A stretch of DNA of 64,000 bases from the NCBI GenBank assembly GCA_001566295.1, contig KQ964248.1:2728001-2792000 (forward strand), given 5' to 3'. The position numbers and the translations under genes were made by a program. Positions 10,560-22,791 of this stretch are shown here, piece after piece (the first letter of the stretch is position 1; every line of letters begins with the position of its first letter). This stretch comes from Microdochium bolleyi. Taxonomy: Eukaryota > Ascomycota > Sordariomycetes > Xylariales > Microdochiaceae. The notes beneath the pieces are model-generated. The model did no database searches, was not told the DNA's origin, and was given only the letters and a program-made list of their open reading frames with translations.

Positions 10560-13500
10560 ATGGTCCGCCACGAGGATTTCGGGTCGTGCAATTGGCCCGT
10601 CTGGCAAATTGACGACTTCTCGCTCTGCTTCCAGGTTGAGTACGTGTCCCAATCACAAACACCACACTCGGCGACCCTTTACCAATCTCTGCCTTGAAGT
10701 AAGATGCTTGCGCTACGATCTCGTGACTAATCCTGAGCTCTGTACAGCTATCTGAGGACGATATTTCCCCTCGCGGTGATCGGTATCTCTATCCTCGCCC
10801 TTGTATCAACCGACATATCTGCTAGAATCAGATCGCGAAACGCCAAATCCTATCAGAAGGTCCCGACTACGCACGACCACACAGACCTGCCTCCAGATCA
10901 AACAGCCGATGCGGATGATGACGATGAGGAGGCGCTGACCATGGGCGGCGCCCCAGGTCGCCTTGCGCTTGTCAAGACGACCACCAGGGGGTCTATTGTG
11001 CACGCCGACACTCCCCGTGGCGAGAATGTCGTCGTTGTTGTGGAGGCACTCATGGTCACGGGACTGGTTGCCATCAACATCATTGCCCTGATCACACACA
11101 CTTTTGCTGGCCGCGGGCAGCTCGCAGCCACCGCAGGCCTCCTCACATGGCTCTATGTCCTTGTGCTCGTGTTGTTGCGGCTCTTCCTCGGCCACACGAA
11201 GTGGCGCGTCCCTCATCTCTGGAACCATACCGGCATCATCTACATGTGCGAATGGCTCTTCTCGATCATGATCTTCCGCTCGGCACTAGTCCACCCAAGC
11301 AGCCGCCTGGCGCAGATCCTCGTCATCGCAGAATTCTCTCTCACAACTGTGCTCTTCACCATGACTGCGATGACCAGAAAGGGCAACAAGACGGTTGCCA
11401 TGGAATGGGAGGGTGATATCGAGCCGTCTCGGGAACCCCTGGCATCGGTCTTTTCCCTTCTGACCTTCTCTTGGATCGACCCTCTCCTCAGCAAGGGCTA
11501 CAAGGAACCTCTCGAGATGGACCATGTGTGGAATCTCATGCCCAAGGACAAAGCCGCCCATGTCCTCGCTCATTATCGCCAGTTTGTCAAGACAACGTCT
11601 CTGGTCGTCCACCTCTGCAAATATTTCAAAGGCATGCTGGCGAGTCAGTGCATTTGGGCGGTTGTCTCTGGGTTCTTGACCTTCGCGCCAACGCTGCTCC
11701 TTAAAGCGATTCTTCAGTACCTGGAGGAGCCTGGTGAGACTCCACGCAGTGTCCTGTGGCTGTACGTCATCTTACTCCCTGTATCGGACATTATCCGCTC
11801 CATTGCGGACGGTCAAGCGCTGTGGACTGGACGCAAGATCTCCGTCCACATCCGAGCAATCATCATCGGCGATATTTATGCAAAGGCTCTTCGCCGCAAG
11901 GCTGCGACTGGCAAGGCCGCAGGTTCGGGCGCCGAGGACAAAGCTGGCGACAGCAAAGAGACGATGCTCGACAAGATCAAGATTGCGCTGCGCCTCAAGA
12001 AGCGCAAGGAGAAGGCGCCCAGCGTGAACAGCACTGCGACGGATAGTTCGGATAGCGGCGCAGATCCAACCAAGGACGGCGACGACCAGGCCAACAACGG
12101 TACCATCATCAACCTTATGTCGGTCGACAGTTTCAAGGTGTCTGAGTGCACAGCGTACCTGCATTTCCTCGTGGCTGCTGCGCCGACGCAGCTGTTTGTC
12201 TCCATCGCTCTTCTGTTCCAGGTTCTCGGCCTTAGCGCCATTCCTGGGTTGATTGTCATGGTTTTCCTTCTTCCGATCAACATCATCTTAGCCAAGGGCT
12301 TCAACTACGCGCAGAAGAAGATCATGGCTGCCACCGACAAGCGCATTCAAACCACGAACGAGGTCATGCAGAACATCCGGATCATCAAATACTTCGCTTG
12401 GGAGCAGCGCTTCAGCTCTATCGTGGACGAGAAGCGGGATACTGAGCTTAAGGCCCTGCGACTTCGCTACATGATTTGGGCTGTTGCCGTGGCGTCCTGG
12501 AACACGGTCCCCGTGCTGATCACCTTCTTTTCTTTCTTGGTGTACACGAAGATTGAAGGAAAGGCCCTATACCCTTCGGTGGCTTTCACGGCCATCTCCC
12601 TCTTCCTGCTTCTGCGGGTACCTTTGGACCAGCTTGGAGACATGATCGCTCACGTTCAGGAAGCCAAGGTTTCCATCGACCGTGTCGAGGAATTTCTCAA
12701 CGAGGACGAGACTGAGAAGTACATCCAGCTGGGCGAAGACAACGTAGACGAGAACGGTAACAAGGTCATTGGATTCCGCGACGCGACTTTCATCTGGGGC
12801 AACAAGGACAACGTCAGCGCCGACGGATCCATGGCTTTCCGACTTCTGGATCTCAATGTCGACTTCAAAATTGGGAAGCTCAACCTTATCTCTGGACCGA
12901 CAGGTTCAGGCAAGACCTCGATGCTCATGGCACTGCTTGGCGAGATGAGCAAGATCAAGGGTGATGTGTACCTCCCCGGTGGACGCAGCCGTGAAGACGT
13001 TCGGGTCGATCCGGACACCGGACTGTCCGAGACGTGTGCTTACGTTGCTCAGAGCGCCTGGCTGGTTAACGGCAACATCAAGGACAACATTCTCTTCTCT
13101 GCACCTTTTGATCCTAAGCGCTACAAGGACGTCATTGTCGCTTGCGCTCTGGAGCGCGACCTGGAGATCTTGGACGACGGCGACCAGACCCTCGTTGGCG
13201 AAAACGGCATCACCCTATCTGGTGGACAGAAGCAGCGCATCTCGCTCGCCCGTGCAGTCTACTCTAACTCGCGACACCTTTTGCTCGATGATTGCCTTAG
13301 CGCTGTCGATTCGCACACCGCCAAGTGGATTTTCAATAACTGCATTCTCGGCCCCCTCATGCGCGATCGCACGTGCATCCTGGTCTCGCACAACACTACC
13401 CTCTGTGCGCCCCTGTCTGACTATGTTGTCCTATTGGATAATGGCCGCATTGACGCGCAGGGTACCGCCATGGACGTCATCGAGACTGGCAAGCTGGGTG

Positions 13501-15728
13501 AAGATCTGATCAACAAATCTCGTCCCGGTTCTGCACATGTCTCTCGAGTGCCATCTCGCGTGCCTTCCAGTGTCGGCGAGGATAGCGGTGCTGCGACATT
13601 AATCGACGATGGAGGCAATGGCGCATCCCTTACCAAGGTCGCCAGTAAAAAGCAGTCAAAGCCGAAGGATGCTATGGACGAAGCCAAAGTCACTGGTGCA
13701 GTCAAGTGGTCGGTCATCAGCCTCTACTTGAAGGCTATGGGCAACTGGTGGTTCTGGCTTGGTGTCATTGCCGTGTTCACCGGCCAACAGTTCAGCGGCG
13801 TTGCGTCAAATCTTTGGATCAAGGAGTGGTCCAATCAGTACGTAGACACCGAGAGCGTGTCGTCCTTGCACTTTAGCACGGTCTCGTACGACTCCGTCAG
13901 TTCCTCGGTCTCCCCGACTTACTTCACGACCATGGTGCACTACGTGAAGACTGCGGGCAAGCCAGCTGTTTACGCGGCAGGCGACGTCAAGGAGGTCAAC
14001 ATCGACTACTATCTCACCGTTCTTGCTGCTATCGGCATTGCAGGTGCACTTCTCGCGCTTGCCCGCGATCTCTGGCTGTTTTTCGGCTCTTTGACTGCCT
14101 CACGAAGCATCCACAGCAAGCTAATGGCCGCTATTTCTCGGGCCAAATTCAGGTTCTTCGATGTCACACCACTGGGCCAGATCATGAACCGCTTCAGCAA
14201 GGACCTTGAAGCGATTGACCAGGAGGTTGCTCCAGTCGCGATTGGAGTTATGAGCTGCGCCCTCGCAATTGCTATCACCGTTGCCATGATTGCATCCGTC
14301 ACCCCTGGGTTCCTCATCGCGGGCGTCTTCATCACGGCGCTGTACTTCGTTGTCGGCATGTTCTATCTCAGAGCTTCTCGCGATCTCAAACGTCTCGAAT
14401 CCATCAACCGCAGCCCTCTCTTCCAGCAGTTCGGCGAGACGCTCTCTGGTGTCACGACCATCCGTGCTTACGGCGATGAGCGGCGCTTCATCCGCGAGAA
14501 CTTGGGCAAGGTTAACAAGCAGGCCCGCCCGTTCATCTTTTTATGGGCAGCTAATAGATGGCTCGCATTCCGCATGGACCTCCTCGGCGACTTCGTTGCC
14601 TTCTTTGCTGGTGTGTTTGTGATCTTGAGCTTCGACGCTGGCCGGATCACTGCCAGTGATGCTGGTCTCTCCCTGAGTTATGCGATCGGATTCGCCGAGA
14701 ACGTCCTCTGGCTTATCCGGCTGTACGCGATGAACGAGCAAAACATGAACTCCGTCGAGCGTGTCAAGGAGTATCTCGATGTTGAGAAGGAAGCCGAACC
14801 AATCATTGAGGATAACCGACCGCCCCAGAACTGGCCCGCCCACGGCGGCGTCGAGTTCATCGGCTACTCGACAAGGTACAGGAAGGAGCTCGACCCTGTG
14901 CTCAAGGACGTTACCCTCAAGATCAACCCTCGCGAGAAGGTCGGAATTGTCGGACGGACGGGCGCCGGCAAGAGTTCGCTCACTTTGGCCATCTTCCGCG
15001 CTCTTGAGGCGGACAGCGGCAAGATCCTGATAGATGATGTGGACATTGGCCAGATTGGTCTCCAGGATCTGCGCGAGGCAATCACCATCGTGCCTCAAGA
15101 CCCGACTCTGTTCACCGGCACTATTCGTAGCAACCTTGACCCATTCCAGCTGTACACTGACGACGAGATCTTCTCTGCTCTCCGTCGCGTGCAGCTGATT
15201 GGACCGAATGAGGTGCCTGTCTCCAAGAACTTGCTTCCTGCGACACCGACCATTAACTTCCCCAATGCCTCTCCCGATGGTACGGGCGCCTCGACGCCAA
15301 CGGCTACGAACAAGAACATCTTCCTCGATCTGACCGCTTCAGTTGCCGAGTCTGGCAGCAACCTCTCGCAAGGACAACGGCAGCTCCTGTGCCTGGCACG
15401 TGCCATGCTCAAGAACCCCAAGGTGCTGGTCATGGACGAGGCTACTGCATCGATCGACTACGCGACCGACTCCAAGATCCAGGAGACGATTCGCGAGCTC
15501 ACGAGCACGACCATCACGATTGCCCACCGCCTCGCCACCATTGTCGACTACGACAAAGTTCTCGTCCTGGACCACGGTTCCGTCGTCGAGTACGACCACC
15601 CGCATACTCTTCTGCAGAAGGAGGACGGCCACTTCCGGAGCATGTGCGCGATGAGCGGCGACCTCGAGGCACTTGTCAAGGCTGCCAAGAAAGCATGGGA
15701 CGCCAACAAGCTGGTCGACGACGAGTAG
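10560..15728 (+). CDS. ABCC-type (MRP/bile-acid permease-like) ABC transporter
   Basis: This is a full-length ATP-driven exporter of the ABCC subfamily. Such proteins usually move glutathione conjugates, bile acids or drugs across the vacuolar or plasma membrane (family knowledge). Exon 1 is 10560-10639 and exon 2 is 10748-15728 (phase 2, intron 108 bp), giving about 1686 residues. The order is an N-terminal TM region, TMD1, NBD1, TMD2, NBD2. NBD1 has Walker A GPTGSGKTS (about 743), signature LSGGQKQR (about 850) and Walker B LLLDD. NBD2 has GRTGAGKSS (about 1429), LSQGQRQ (about 1565) and VLVMDEATAS. NBD1 has Asp where the catalytic Glu belongs, the usual ABCC asymmetry. A charged linker with a KKRKEK stretch lies inside TMD1. 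It is closest in pattern to fungal Ybt1/Bpt1-like permeases; the substrate is unknown. Confidence 0.93.
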
Positions 15729-16286
15729 TTGACGTCTCTGACTGCTTCCCTGAACAACTGTTCGACATTCTAGGCAGATCCTGCTCTTCCCCGTGGGTTG
15801 TCTGACTGCGATATCAGGCGGACGAGTAGCGACCCACCCCTTTTCTGCATATGCATATAGCATCTAGTTTGTCCCGGCAGGCTGCATTTGTGCATTTCTA
15901 TATAATCCTACGGAGTTATGGCGTTGGCGGCTCGGTAACAGGGGTCGCCGTGGGGTCTGCAGTCTTTCTATTGTGTATTTCACATTCAAAAACAACCAAA
16001 AAGAGGCCCTTGCATGTCGTGGGCCAGATGACCATATAAACTTCAAGGCTGTGTATCCTTCTGAACATGCCACAGAAATCAAAACTTTCCCTTTTCTTCC
16101 CAATGGATGGCTACTCATCTGTGATATGTTCGCGGCGCTCGTTTCTTCCGGAGATTTCGGGACGGGGTCCGGATGTGCAGGTATCATGATTAACCCCCGA
16201 GGGACTTATCCAGGAAAGCAAGCACCTTTGACCGTGTGACCAGGTCCAGAGAGGGCACCCCGGGACCTCCTCTTCCTCCTCGTCTA
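15729..16286. other. Convergent 3' flanks, ABC transporter / methyltransferase
   Basis: This 558 bp spacer lies between two convergent genes. It has AT-rich patches such as GCATATGCATATAG near 15847. No further gene is supported. Confidence 0.5.
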
Positions 16287-18176
16287 TTACTTCTTGCGCG
16301 CGACCCACGCCTGCGCCTGGTACGCGTTGCGTGTGAGCGCGCGCTCGTCGAAGCCGTACCCGGCGTACCGACCGCGGACCCTGCTCAGGCCGCTGCCCGG
16401 CGCTGCGTCGGGGAACGTCGGGACGCCGCAGACGTGCTCTCCCTCCGCCTGTGTTGATGCTGGTGAGGGGAGATCCTCGAACTCGAAGCCCATCCGTTCC
16501 GAGACGAGCACGACCTCGTCGAGGGAGAGCTGCACCCACGGACCCGTGCCGTAGAGCAAGGGGCCCAAGTTTATCCAGTGGCCCCCCGGGGAGAGGAGGG
16601 CGTGGATGGTGGAGAGGTAGCTCAGCAGGTTGCGGGCCGTGTCGATGAAGAAGTGCGTTATGATGACGTCGTACTGCTGGTGATCATGCTGCTGCTGTTG
16701 GGCGAAGATTGTGGTGAAGTCGCCTTCTGCTAGGACAACGCTGGCAGGGTGGAAGATGTTCTTGTGCGTTGGTGGTGATGGTGATGAGCTGGAAGAGGAG
16801 GAGGAAGAGTGCAGAGGGGAGAAAGGGGAGAGGGTGATTTTGCGGAAGAGGTTGTCGTTGCTGGCGTGGTGCGAGAGGGAGTCGATGAACGGGTGGAAGC
16901 TGATCGGTGGCGACGTGCTGTCGTCCGAGGCGGCGAGGGATAGGGCGATGGGGGAGAGGTTAGCCTCGATGTACCGGTACGCGGCAATCATGTATGTGGA
17001 CCACTCGTTGATCGTTACGTCGAAGCCTTGCCGTTGTTGTAGTTGTGTTAGCGCCCGGTCTTCAACACATAGCTGATGGGGGGTGTCCCGGATGGCGTTC
17101 CGAGAGGAAGCAGGAACGGACACACCTCCAAGACTCGCGACTTCATGGCCCAGTCTCCCCAGCCCAGAACCAGGCAGCAGCACAGTCAACGCCTTCTCGT
17201 CCTCTCGTCCTCCTTTACCGCTACCAATCTTCCGCTGGCGCTCTCGCACGCCCTCCAGCGCAGCCAGGATGCACGGGAACGCGGCGTCCCTCTCCTGCGC
17301 GCCCTCAAGGCTCCAGTCGCGCACGTAGTGCTTCAGCGCCTGCACGACGCTGTGCTTCTCAGACCCCCTGCCCGCCTTCTCCTCAGCGCGGATGAAGTCG
17401 TTGAGCTCCTTGTGGGTGATGCCGTAGTAGCTCATGCTGTGCGCGGCGACGGCCTCGGCGAGCGCGGCGTTAGTGGCGATGTGGTGCTCGACCGTGTTGA
17501 GCTTGGTCTTGTAGGGGACGGCTGCCTCGAGGACCTGTGGTTAACTCTGGTCAGTGGCTTTGATCGATTTGGTTGTAGATACGGTCTCTCCTGGAAACTG
17601 ACAGCCTTCTGCTCCTGCGGCACGTGGGCATACATGTCGCGCCACCGCTTGACCTCGGCCCTGCCCAGGCGCCCGTACGAAGCGAACCCGTCGATGGCCT
17701 TGAGCAGCCGCCAGCGCGGGTGGTTCGTGTTCCAGGTTCCGTCCTTGCGGTCCAGGCGCTGCATCAGCCGATTCTTCTCGTCCCGGTGCCGCGGGGAGCA
17801 CTGCTCAAAGGGAAAGACGCATGCCGGTTCCTCGGTGGCGTTGACGGTGGTGATGACTGTTGCCTCGACAAGTATTGCTTGGACTGCTGTGGAGGGTGCA
17901 TATGGTGTTAGCTGGGGATAGTCTTGGTGAGATGAGACCAAGGAGTTCGTCTAAGGAAGTCGGTTGCTGGGCTCATAATGCCTGCCTGTATTGCATGAAC
18001 CAGTGAGGCTCGTCACACGTGCCGACGGTGAACTTACTGTCCGCGTGGAAAGCCTCCAGCTGCGGCTCATCCTGGAGCTCGACGACGGCATCCTCACCAG
18101 CAACAGAGCTGCTCAGGATTTGAGACGCTGTGCATAGCAAGAAGAGGGCCCTCCGCAGAGGGTTGCCGGGATGCAT
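16287..18176 (-). CDS. Carnosine N-methyltransferase-like (N2227) protein with signal peptide
   Basis: Four exons fit: 17...18038-18176, 17603-17886, 17126-17534 and 16287-17026 (introns 151, 68 and 99 bp), giving 523 residues. The SAM-binding motif LLPGSGLGRLGHEVASLGG (about 260-278) continues directly after the third intron with FDVTINEWSTYMIAAYRY. The downstream FFIDTARN and LLSPGGHWINLGPLLYG match the human CARNMT1 signature. So it is a SAM-dependent methyltransferase of the N2227 family, which in animals makes anserine from carnosine. Exon 1 encodes a hydrophobic leader (RRALFLLCTASQILSSSVAG) that looks like a signal peptide. This suggests an ER or extracellular enzyme, unlike cytosolic CARNMT1. 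A Ser tract lies between the SAM motif and the FFIDT block. The fungal substrate is unknown. The third intron has a length divisible by three and no stop. Confidence 0.88.
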
Positions 18177-18748
18177 GTTGGCAGCCAATGACTTGACTCG
18201 CCTGACACAACTCAACTAGGCGATCTGCAGACCAGAGAGGGAGGTTTACAGCCGACGAGTCAAGTCAAAACTCAATTGTTGCACTCGACTGGATAGCCGG
18301 AAGGCCTCAATCATACCGTTTCGTGAACGGCACAGGCAAAAAGTCTTTCTTTGTGGAGGGGAATTCCCCGACGTCTCGCTGTGACCTGAGGACCTTGATG
18401 GGCAATTGTTCAGAGACGCCAAGGGCCCTTGCACGAATGCTCCACCGGGCCGACTTGACGACACCGGCCGGGTTGCCAAACGTCAGACACAACTCTGCCA
18501 TTTGGGAATAATAAATATAACTGATAAAGTAGTCATTGTCAGCAGAATGCAATTTGTCTACGTGACTGAAAACGGTCCAGATATGGTAGTCTGATCTTAG
18601 TATAAGTACCGTCGTTGGCATCTCAATTTCCGGCCTGGCCTGGCCGTCCCACGCTTGAAATGAGGATCGAAAGTCCTATTTTGGTTTCCTCAGTCGTCCG
18701 CGACTCTATGTCCATTCTCGACTACAGAGCCGTATCTTATGAATGACG
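18177..18748. other. Spacer between methyltransferase and CDC8
   Basis: This 572 bp region holds the methyltransferase promoter and the thymidylate kinase 3' flank. Only short unsupported frames occur. A TGACGTCA at 18744-18751 overlaps the CDC8 stop codon and is probably chance. Confidence 0.45.
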
Positions 18749-20239
18749 TCACTGAACGACTCTCACAGTCCTCCCGACCTCACCCCTCTCCACGGCCTCG
18801 ACCCGCGGGATGACAACTGACCACACCTTGTCCGACAGCTCCTCGACGCCCAGATTCGCGTCCACGATCTGGATGTCCTCTTCCTCTTGCCTGAACTCAT
18901 GGACCATCGTGCTCCCCGTCCCGCCGGGTATACCAGAGACGTTGCCCCCCGTGGCGGCCGCTGTATCGGTCTGCGCAGCCGTCGTAGTCTCGGACGTCTT
19001 CCTCCCACTACCACTTTTGCTTTTACTCGAGGACAGGTCGCCCATGCTCAGCCCCCAAAACAGCTCCCTCACCCGCCGCTGCATCTCGCCCCGCTCGTAC
19101 ACCTCCCCGCCCCAGCCGCCCCGGCTCCGCGCCACGCTCTCCTCGAGGTCGAGGAACAGCACCAGGTCCGGCCGCGGGAGGCCAACCTCGGGTGCCCGCG
19201 CCCACGACAGGGACAGCGAGGGCAGCTGCTTGGCCGCGCTGTACACGATGCCGCTGTGGTAGTACCGGTCACAGATGATCGTCGTGCCGGCGGCGAGGTC
19301 GGCCTTGATTCTGTTTCTGTAGTGTTTGGGCAAGAGAATATTAGGGATGGCTCTCTTAAACTGTCTTGATATCGCGCCCCCCTTTCACCCAAAGTCTGGA
19401 ACAGCCTGGGAGTGCGTCGGAGCGACGGGAGGACTTACATGGCTTCCCATCGGTTCGCGCTGAACAACAGGTGGATGACGTGGTCCTCGGTCTCGGTCTC
19501 GCCACGCAGGTAGGCGTCGATCATCTGGCCGATGGGCGTGGTCCTGTCTGTGAAACGCGAGGAAAAGATCACTCTATCGTCAGCTCTCTACATTCTCGAC
19601 CCCCGATGACTTTTTTTAAGACATTGGGGAGTTTCATGTCCCCGCTCCGTGAAGTCGCAACAGGATATCGCATAATCAAGCACAGGAGTAGTGGCCACAC
19701 GTACCAGGGAACCGCATGTACTTCACATTCCGTCCGCTCTCGATGCACCGCTGCTGCAGCAGCTTGGCCTGCGTCGTCTTGCCCGCGCGGTCCAGTCCTT
19801 CGAAGACGACGAACGCTCCGCGCGCGACGGCGACGTCCTGACTTGTCGCCGTGGCCGTTGTTGTTCCTCCTGCCGTCGTGGTCGTGGTCGTAGTCGGTGT
19901 AGTTGTGCTTCCTGGCGGCTCGAGGCCGCCAGACCCCCCGGCGGCCGCCGGACCTGCGTCCTCGGGAGCGGTTGTGGTGGTCTTGATCACCCCCTCCATG
20001 CCATCATCAACCTGGTGCTCGTCTGCCGCCGCCGTCCGGCCCTGTGACGTCGAGGCGGCGGTAGCATCGGCACCTGAGGCAGGCTCCTGCGGCTCGGTCG
20101 TGGCCTCCCGATCACCATCCATCTTTTCGCTGGAATCAACGTCTGCAGCAACGGGCACGCGCGACGAGGGCACCGGGCCGGTGTTTACGGTGATGCTGCC
20201 CGCGGCCGGCGGGGACGGGGAAGAATCCGCTACAGCCAT
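18749..20239 (-). CDS. CDC8: Thymidylate kinase with long N-terminal extension
   Basis: The enzyme phosphorylates dTMP to dTDP for dTTP synthesis. Three exons fit: 19705-20239, 19439-19547 and 18749-19316 (introns 157 and 122 bp), giving 403 residues. The start is the only in-frame ATG upstream of the kinase domain; the frame stays open further upstream but offers only non-ATG codons. The P-loop GLDRAGKTTQ sits at about 148-157, then the substrate motifs FSANRWEA and CDRYYHSGIVYSAAKQ, then PDLVLFLDLEE. Typical thymidylate kinases have about 210 residues. Here about 140 extra residues precede the domain, rich in Thr, Ala and acidic residues with a Thr tract. A Ser/Lys/Thr/Gly-rich insert of roughly 50 residues lies near the C-terminus. 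Identity is secure; whether the extension is translated in full is inference. Confidence 0.9.
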
Positions 20240-21355
20240 CCTGTTTGATGGCGCTCTCGCGGGTCGTTCAATAAGCAGTGTCGAGGCCCCGGCGAGGTAG
20301 AGGCTCGTGTCCTTCCGAACGCCCCGTTTCACAATGGGCTGCCGTACACCAGTCAGCAGCCGGGACAAGAAGAGATTGGTACGCTATTTGACCAGTTCTC
20401 GCAAAAAGGTGATGGCCGGGAATGAAGCCGAATGCATGGCTCAAAAGCCAAACCACGGCCGCTCCCAAGATGCAAGCTGGACCAAGCCCCCCAGCGGGGA
20501 ACACTGAAGACTTACAGAACGATGGCCAATCTCTCTCCTTCGATTGTCCCACAAGCGACGACGTGCTCGCTCTCGGGGTTATCCGCCTAGGCCAGTAAAT
20601 TGATGGTACCGCTCTTCAATCAGATTTACCGAGATGTTCGGGAGCGATTGGCTGTGAAGTCGTTGTGTGCGCCGTAGGGAAAGACGTTTAGAGTGGTGGG
20701 GTCGTGTCGCGCTTCGGTGAGGTATCATACGACTCCGCATGGACGCGTAAAGCGGGGGAGGACGCAGTGAGCCCTCCTCCTCCCCCGCGACTCCGACGAC
20801 CCCAAACGGCCTTCGTGACGTTGATCCGCGTGCATGATCGGATGCAGGAACAAGGAGCACAGCATCTAAACTACAGTATGAAGTGGCTGCACACTCGCTG
20901 CACGCCGGTAGCCGCGCGCGAAGCGGAGCGTCATCGTGCAGCAGGCGTCTGTCCGTGGCATGGCTCAAGATCATGCGGTGGGACGAACAAAGGTCACAGT
21001 CGACCAGCAACAAGTGGCGGTGATGGGCAAGAACCCAGATATGAGCCAGGAATATGTACTGCATTATCCACCTCGGGTGTGTCAACAGCTCAAGAATAAA
21101 GTCTGAACAAGTGCAAAGCAATCCAAAACAGAATAAGCAACCCTCGGCATCAGAGCGAGAAAACAACAGCAAAATAGCCAAAGCAGCCATCCTTATCTTG
21201 TGCGCCCAGCCAAGAAATGATTCGCTTGCGCCGTTAAACTCCGGTGAAACGCCTTGCCCACGCAAAAGCAAGCCAGTATCCAACCACCTATCGTAGTCCG
21301 TCGTGTCCCATTAAGCCGTGAACGTGCCGTGCAATACGACATTGGTCAAGGCATA
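20240..21355. other. Spacer upstream of CDC8
   Basis: About 1.1 kb with the CDC8 promoter and the 3' flank of the KEN-box gene. Minus-strand open frames here lack recognisable features. Confidence 0.45.
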
Positions 21356-22791
21356 TCAGCACTCGACGATCTTCTCCGTCTCGTCCTTGGCACTGCCGCT
21401 TTCCCAGAGGTCGAAGCTTTCGCCTGTCCCTTCTATTGGCTCAAGTAATGCGGCACACGGGGCTGGGTCCTCAGTCTTCCCCATAAGCTCCTCGGCGCTC
21501 TTTATGCCCTGCTCCTCGATGATGGACTCTTCAACAACAGTGGGTACCGGCTCCTCGGCTGCCACGCTTGGCTGCTCCAGTACCGGCTCGTCGCTGGCAG
21601 AAGCATCCTCCAAGATGGGGACAAATGCAGCTTCAGGCTGCTGCTGTTGAGCGGCCTCGTCCTCATCATCGCCGGGGACAATGATGACCGAGTTCTCATC
21701 GCAGCCTTCGGAGAAGTAGTCGCGCACATTCATCTCGCCGAGCGGGCTCCTCTCCTTCTCGAAGACCATGGCGTCAGTTTCCGCTGCTTGCCGCGCAGCG
21801 CGGGGCCGCGAGGTCTGAGAGACATCGTCGACAGGTGGCACGTTCTCTTTGCCTTCAGCACGCTCGCGTTGCCTGCGAGTCTCGGTCTCCTCGTCAGAGC
21901 TGATGTCGAGGACGCAAGTGCTGTGCTGCAAGAGGTTGGTCATCTCTTGCTCGGCAGTATCTTCGTGGATCTCGAAGAACCAGGATGACTTTAGATCACC
22001 CTCGTGAAGCTCATTCAAGCCTTGCGAGATACTCGGGGAGGCAGAAATCGCCGAGGAAGAGTCGCGGCTAGCATAGCTGGAGAGCGTGCCCTTGAGAGCG
22101 GCGTCAAGCGAGAAGGGAGCCGCAGACTTGGCCGAAAGACCAAAGGCAGGTGGATCAACACGGCTGTAAGAGCCAGCAGTCCGCCTTTTAGACGATGACA
22201 AGAGGCCGGCCTTTTTGCCTCGGGTGGGCGACCGTCCAGCGGGCGCCGACAGTGGCGAAGACTTTACGATACCTGCGTTCAATCGGGCGGCAGGGGACCT
22301 GGGGTTGAGGACTGAGCGAGGCCGAGGAGAGCTGAGCTTGAGAGGGCTGGAGATGTCATTGGTGCTGGCAGACTTGGTGAGAATGAAGTTGGATGGCTTG
22401 ATGAACAAGTCCTTGGAGGAGCTGTCATTGCTGCCCTTGAGGCGCTTCGAGAAGAGGACGGGGTCGACGTTCTCAGAATCGTCGTTGTCCACCGTCTCGG
22501 AGGCCTTGCGTTTCACAGATGACGGAGAAGCAGTGGCTGCAAAGGGTTAGCTTCTCTATCTGGAGAGGGGCTGTTCAAACACATGTTGCATCACGAGAGT
22601 GCAGATAGAGTACAAGATGGTGGTCGGTGCTGGAGCACGCCCCAGAGAACAAGAATAGGAGCAGACCTGCATTGACATGTAATGTAAGGGCTTCGTGTTG
22701 CAAACATACCATTTTGTCTGTTCTTGAGGCTCGTCAGATTCTGGAGGCGGAGGCCATCCAATTGGGCGAATGGCTGGCGGATGGTGGCCAT
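21356..22791 (-). CDS. Disordered nuclear-type protein with KEN box and D-box
   Basis: Two exons, 22710-22791 and 21356-22536 (intron 173 bp, phase 1), give 420 residues. The short first exon begins MATIRQPFAQLDGLRL; the long frame in exon 2 otherwise has no proper ATG start. The protein is Ser/Pro-rich with basic patches (FSKRLKG, SSKRRTAG), then acidic and Gln-rich toward the C-terminus. It carries a KEN box (GKENVPP, about 257-259) and a perfect RxxLxxxN D-box (RSPLGEMN, about 290-297). Both are ubiquitin-ligase APC/C degrons. A conserved-looking block SSWFFEIHEDTAEQEMTNLL starts near 212. I recall similar unnamed proteins in other filamentous fungi but do not know a function. By degrons alone it is a candidate cell-cycle-degraded protein (inference). 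Confidence 0.85.

Noticed and set aside
18744..18751. CRE-like palindrome TGACGTCA
   Set aside because: It overlaps the CDC8 stop codon at the 3' end, so a promoter role is unlikely.
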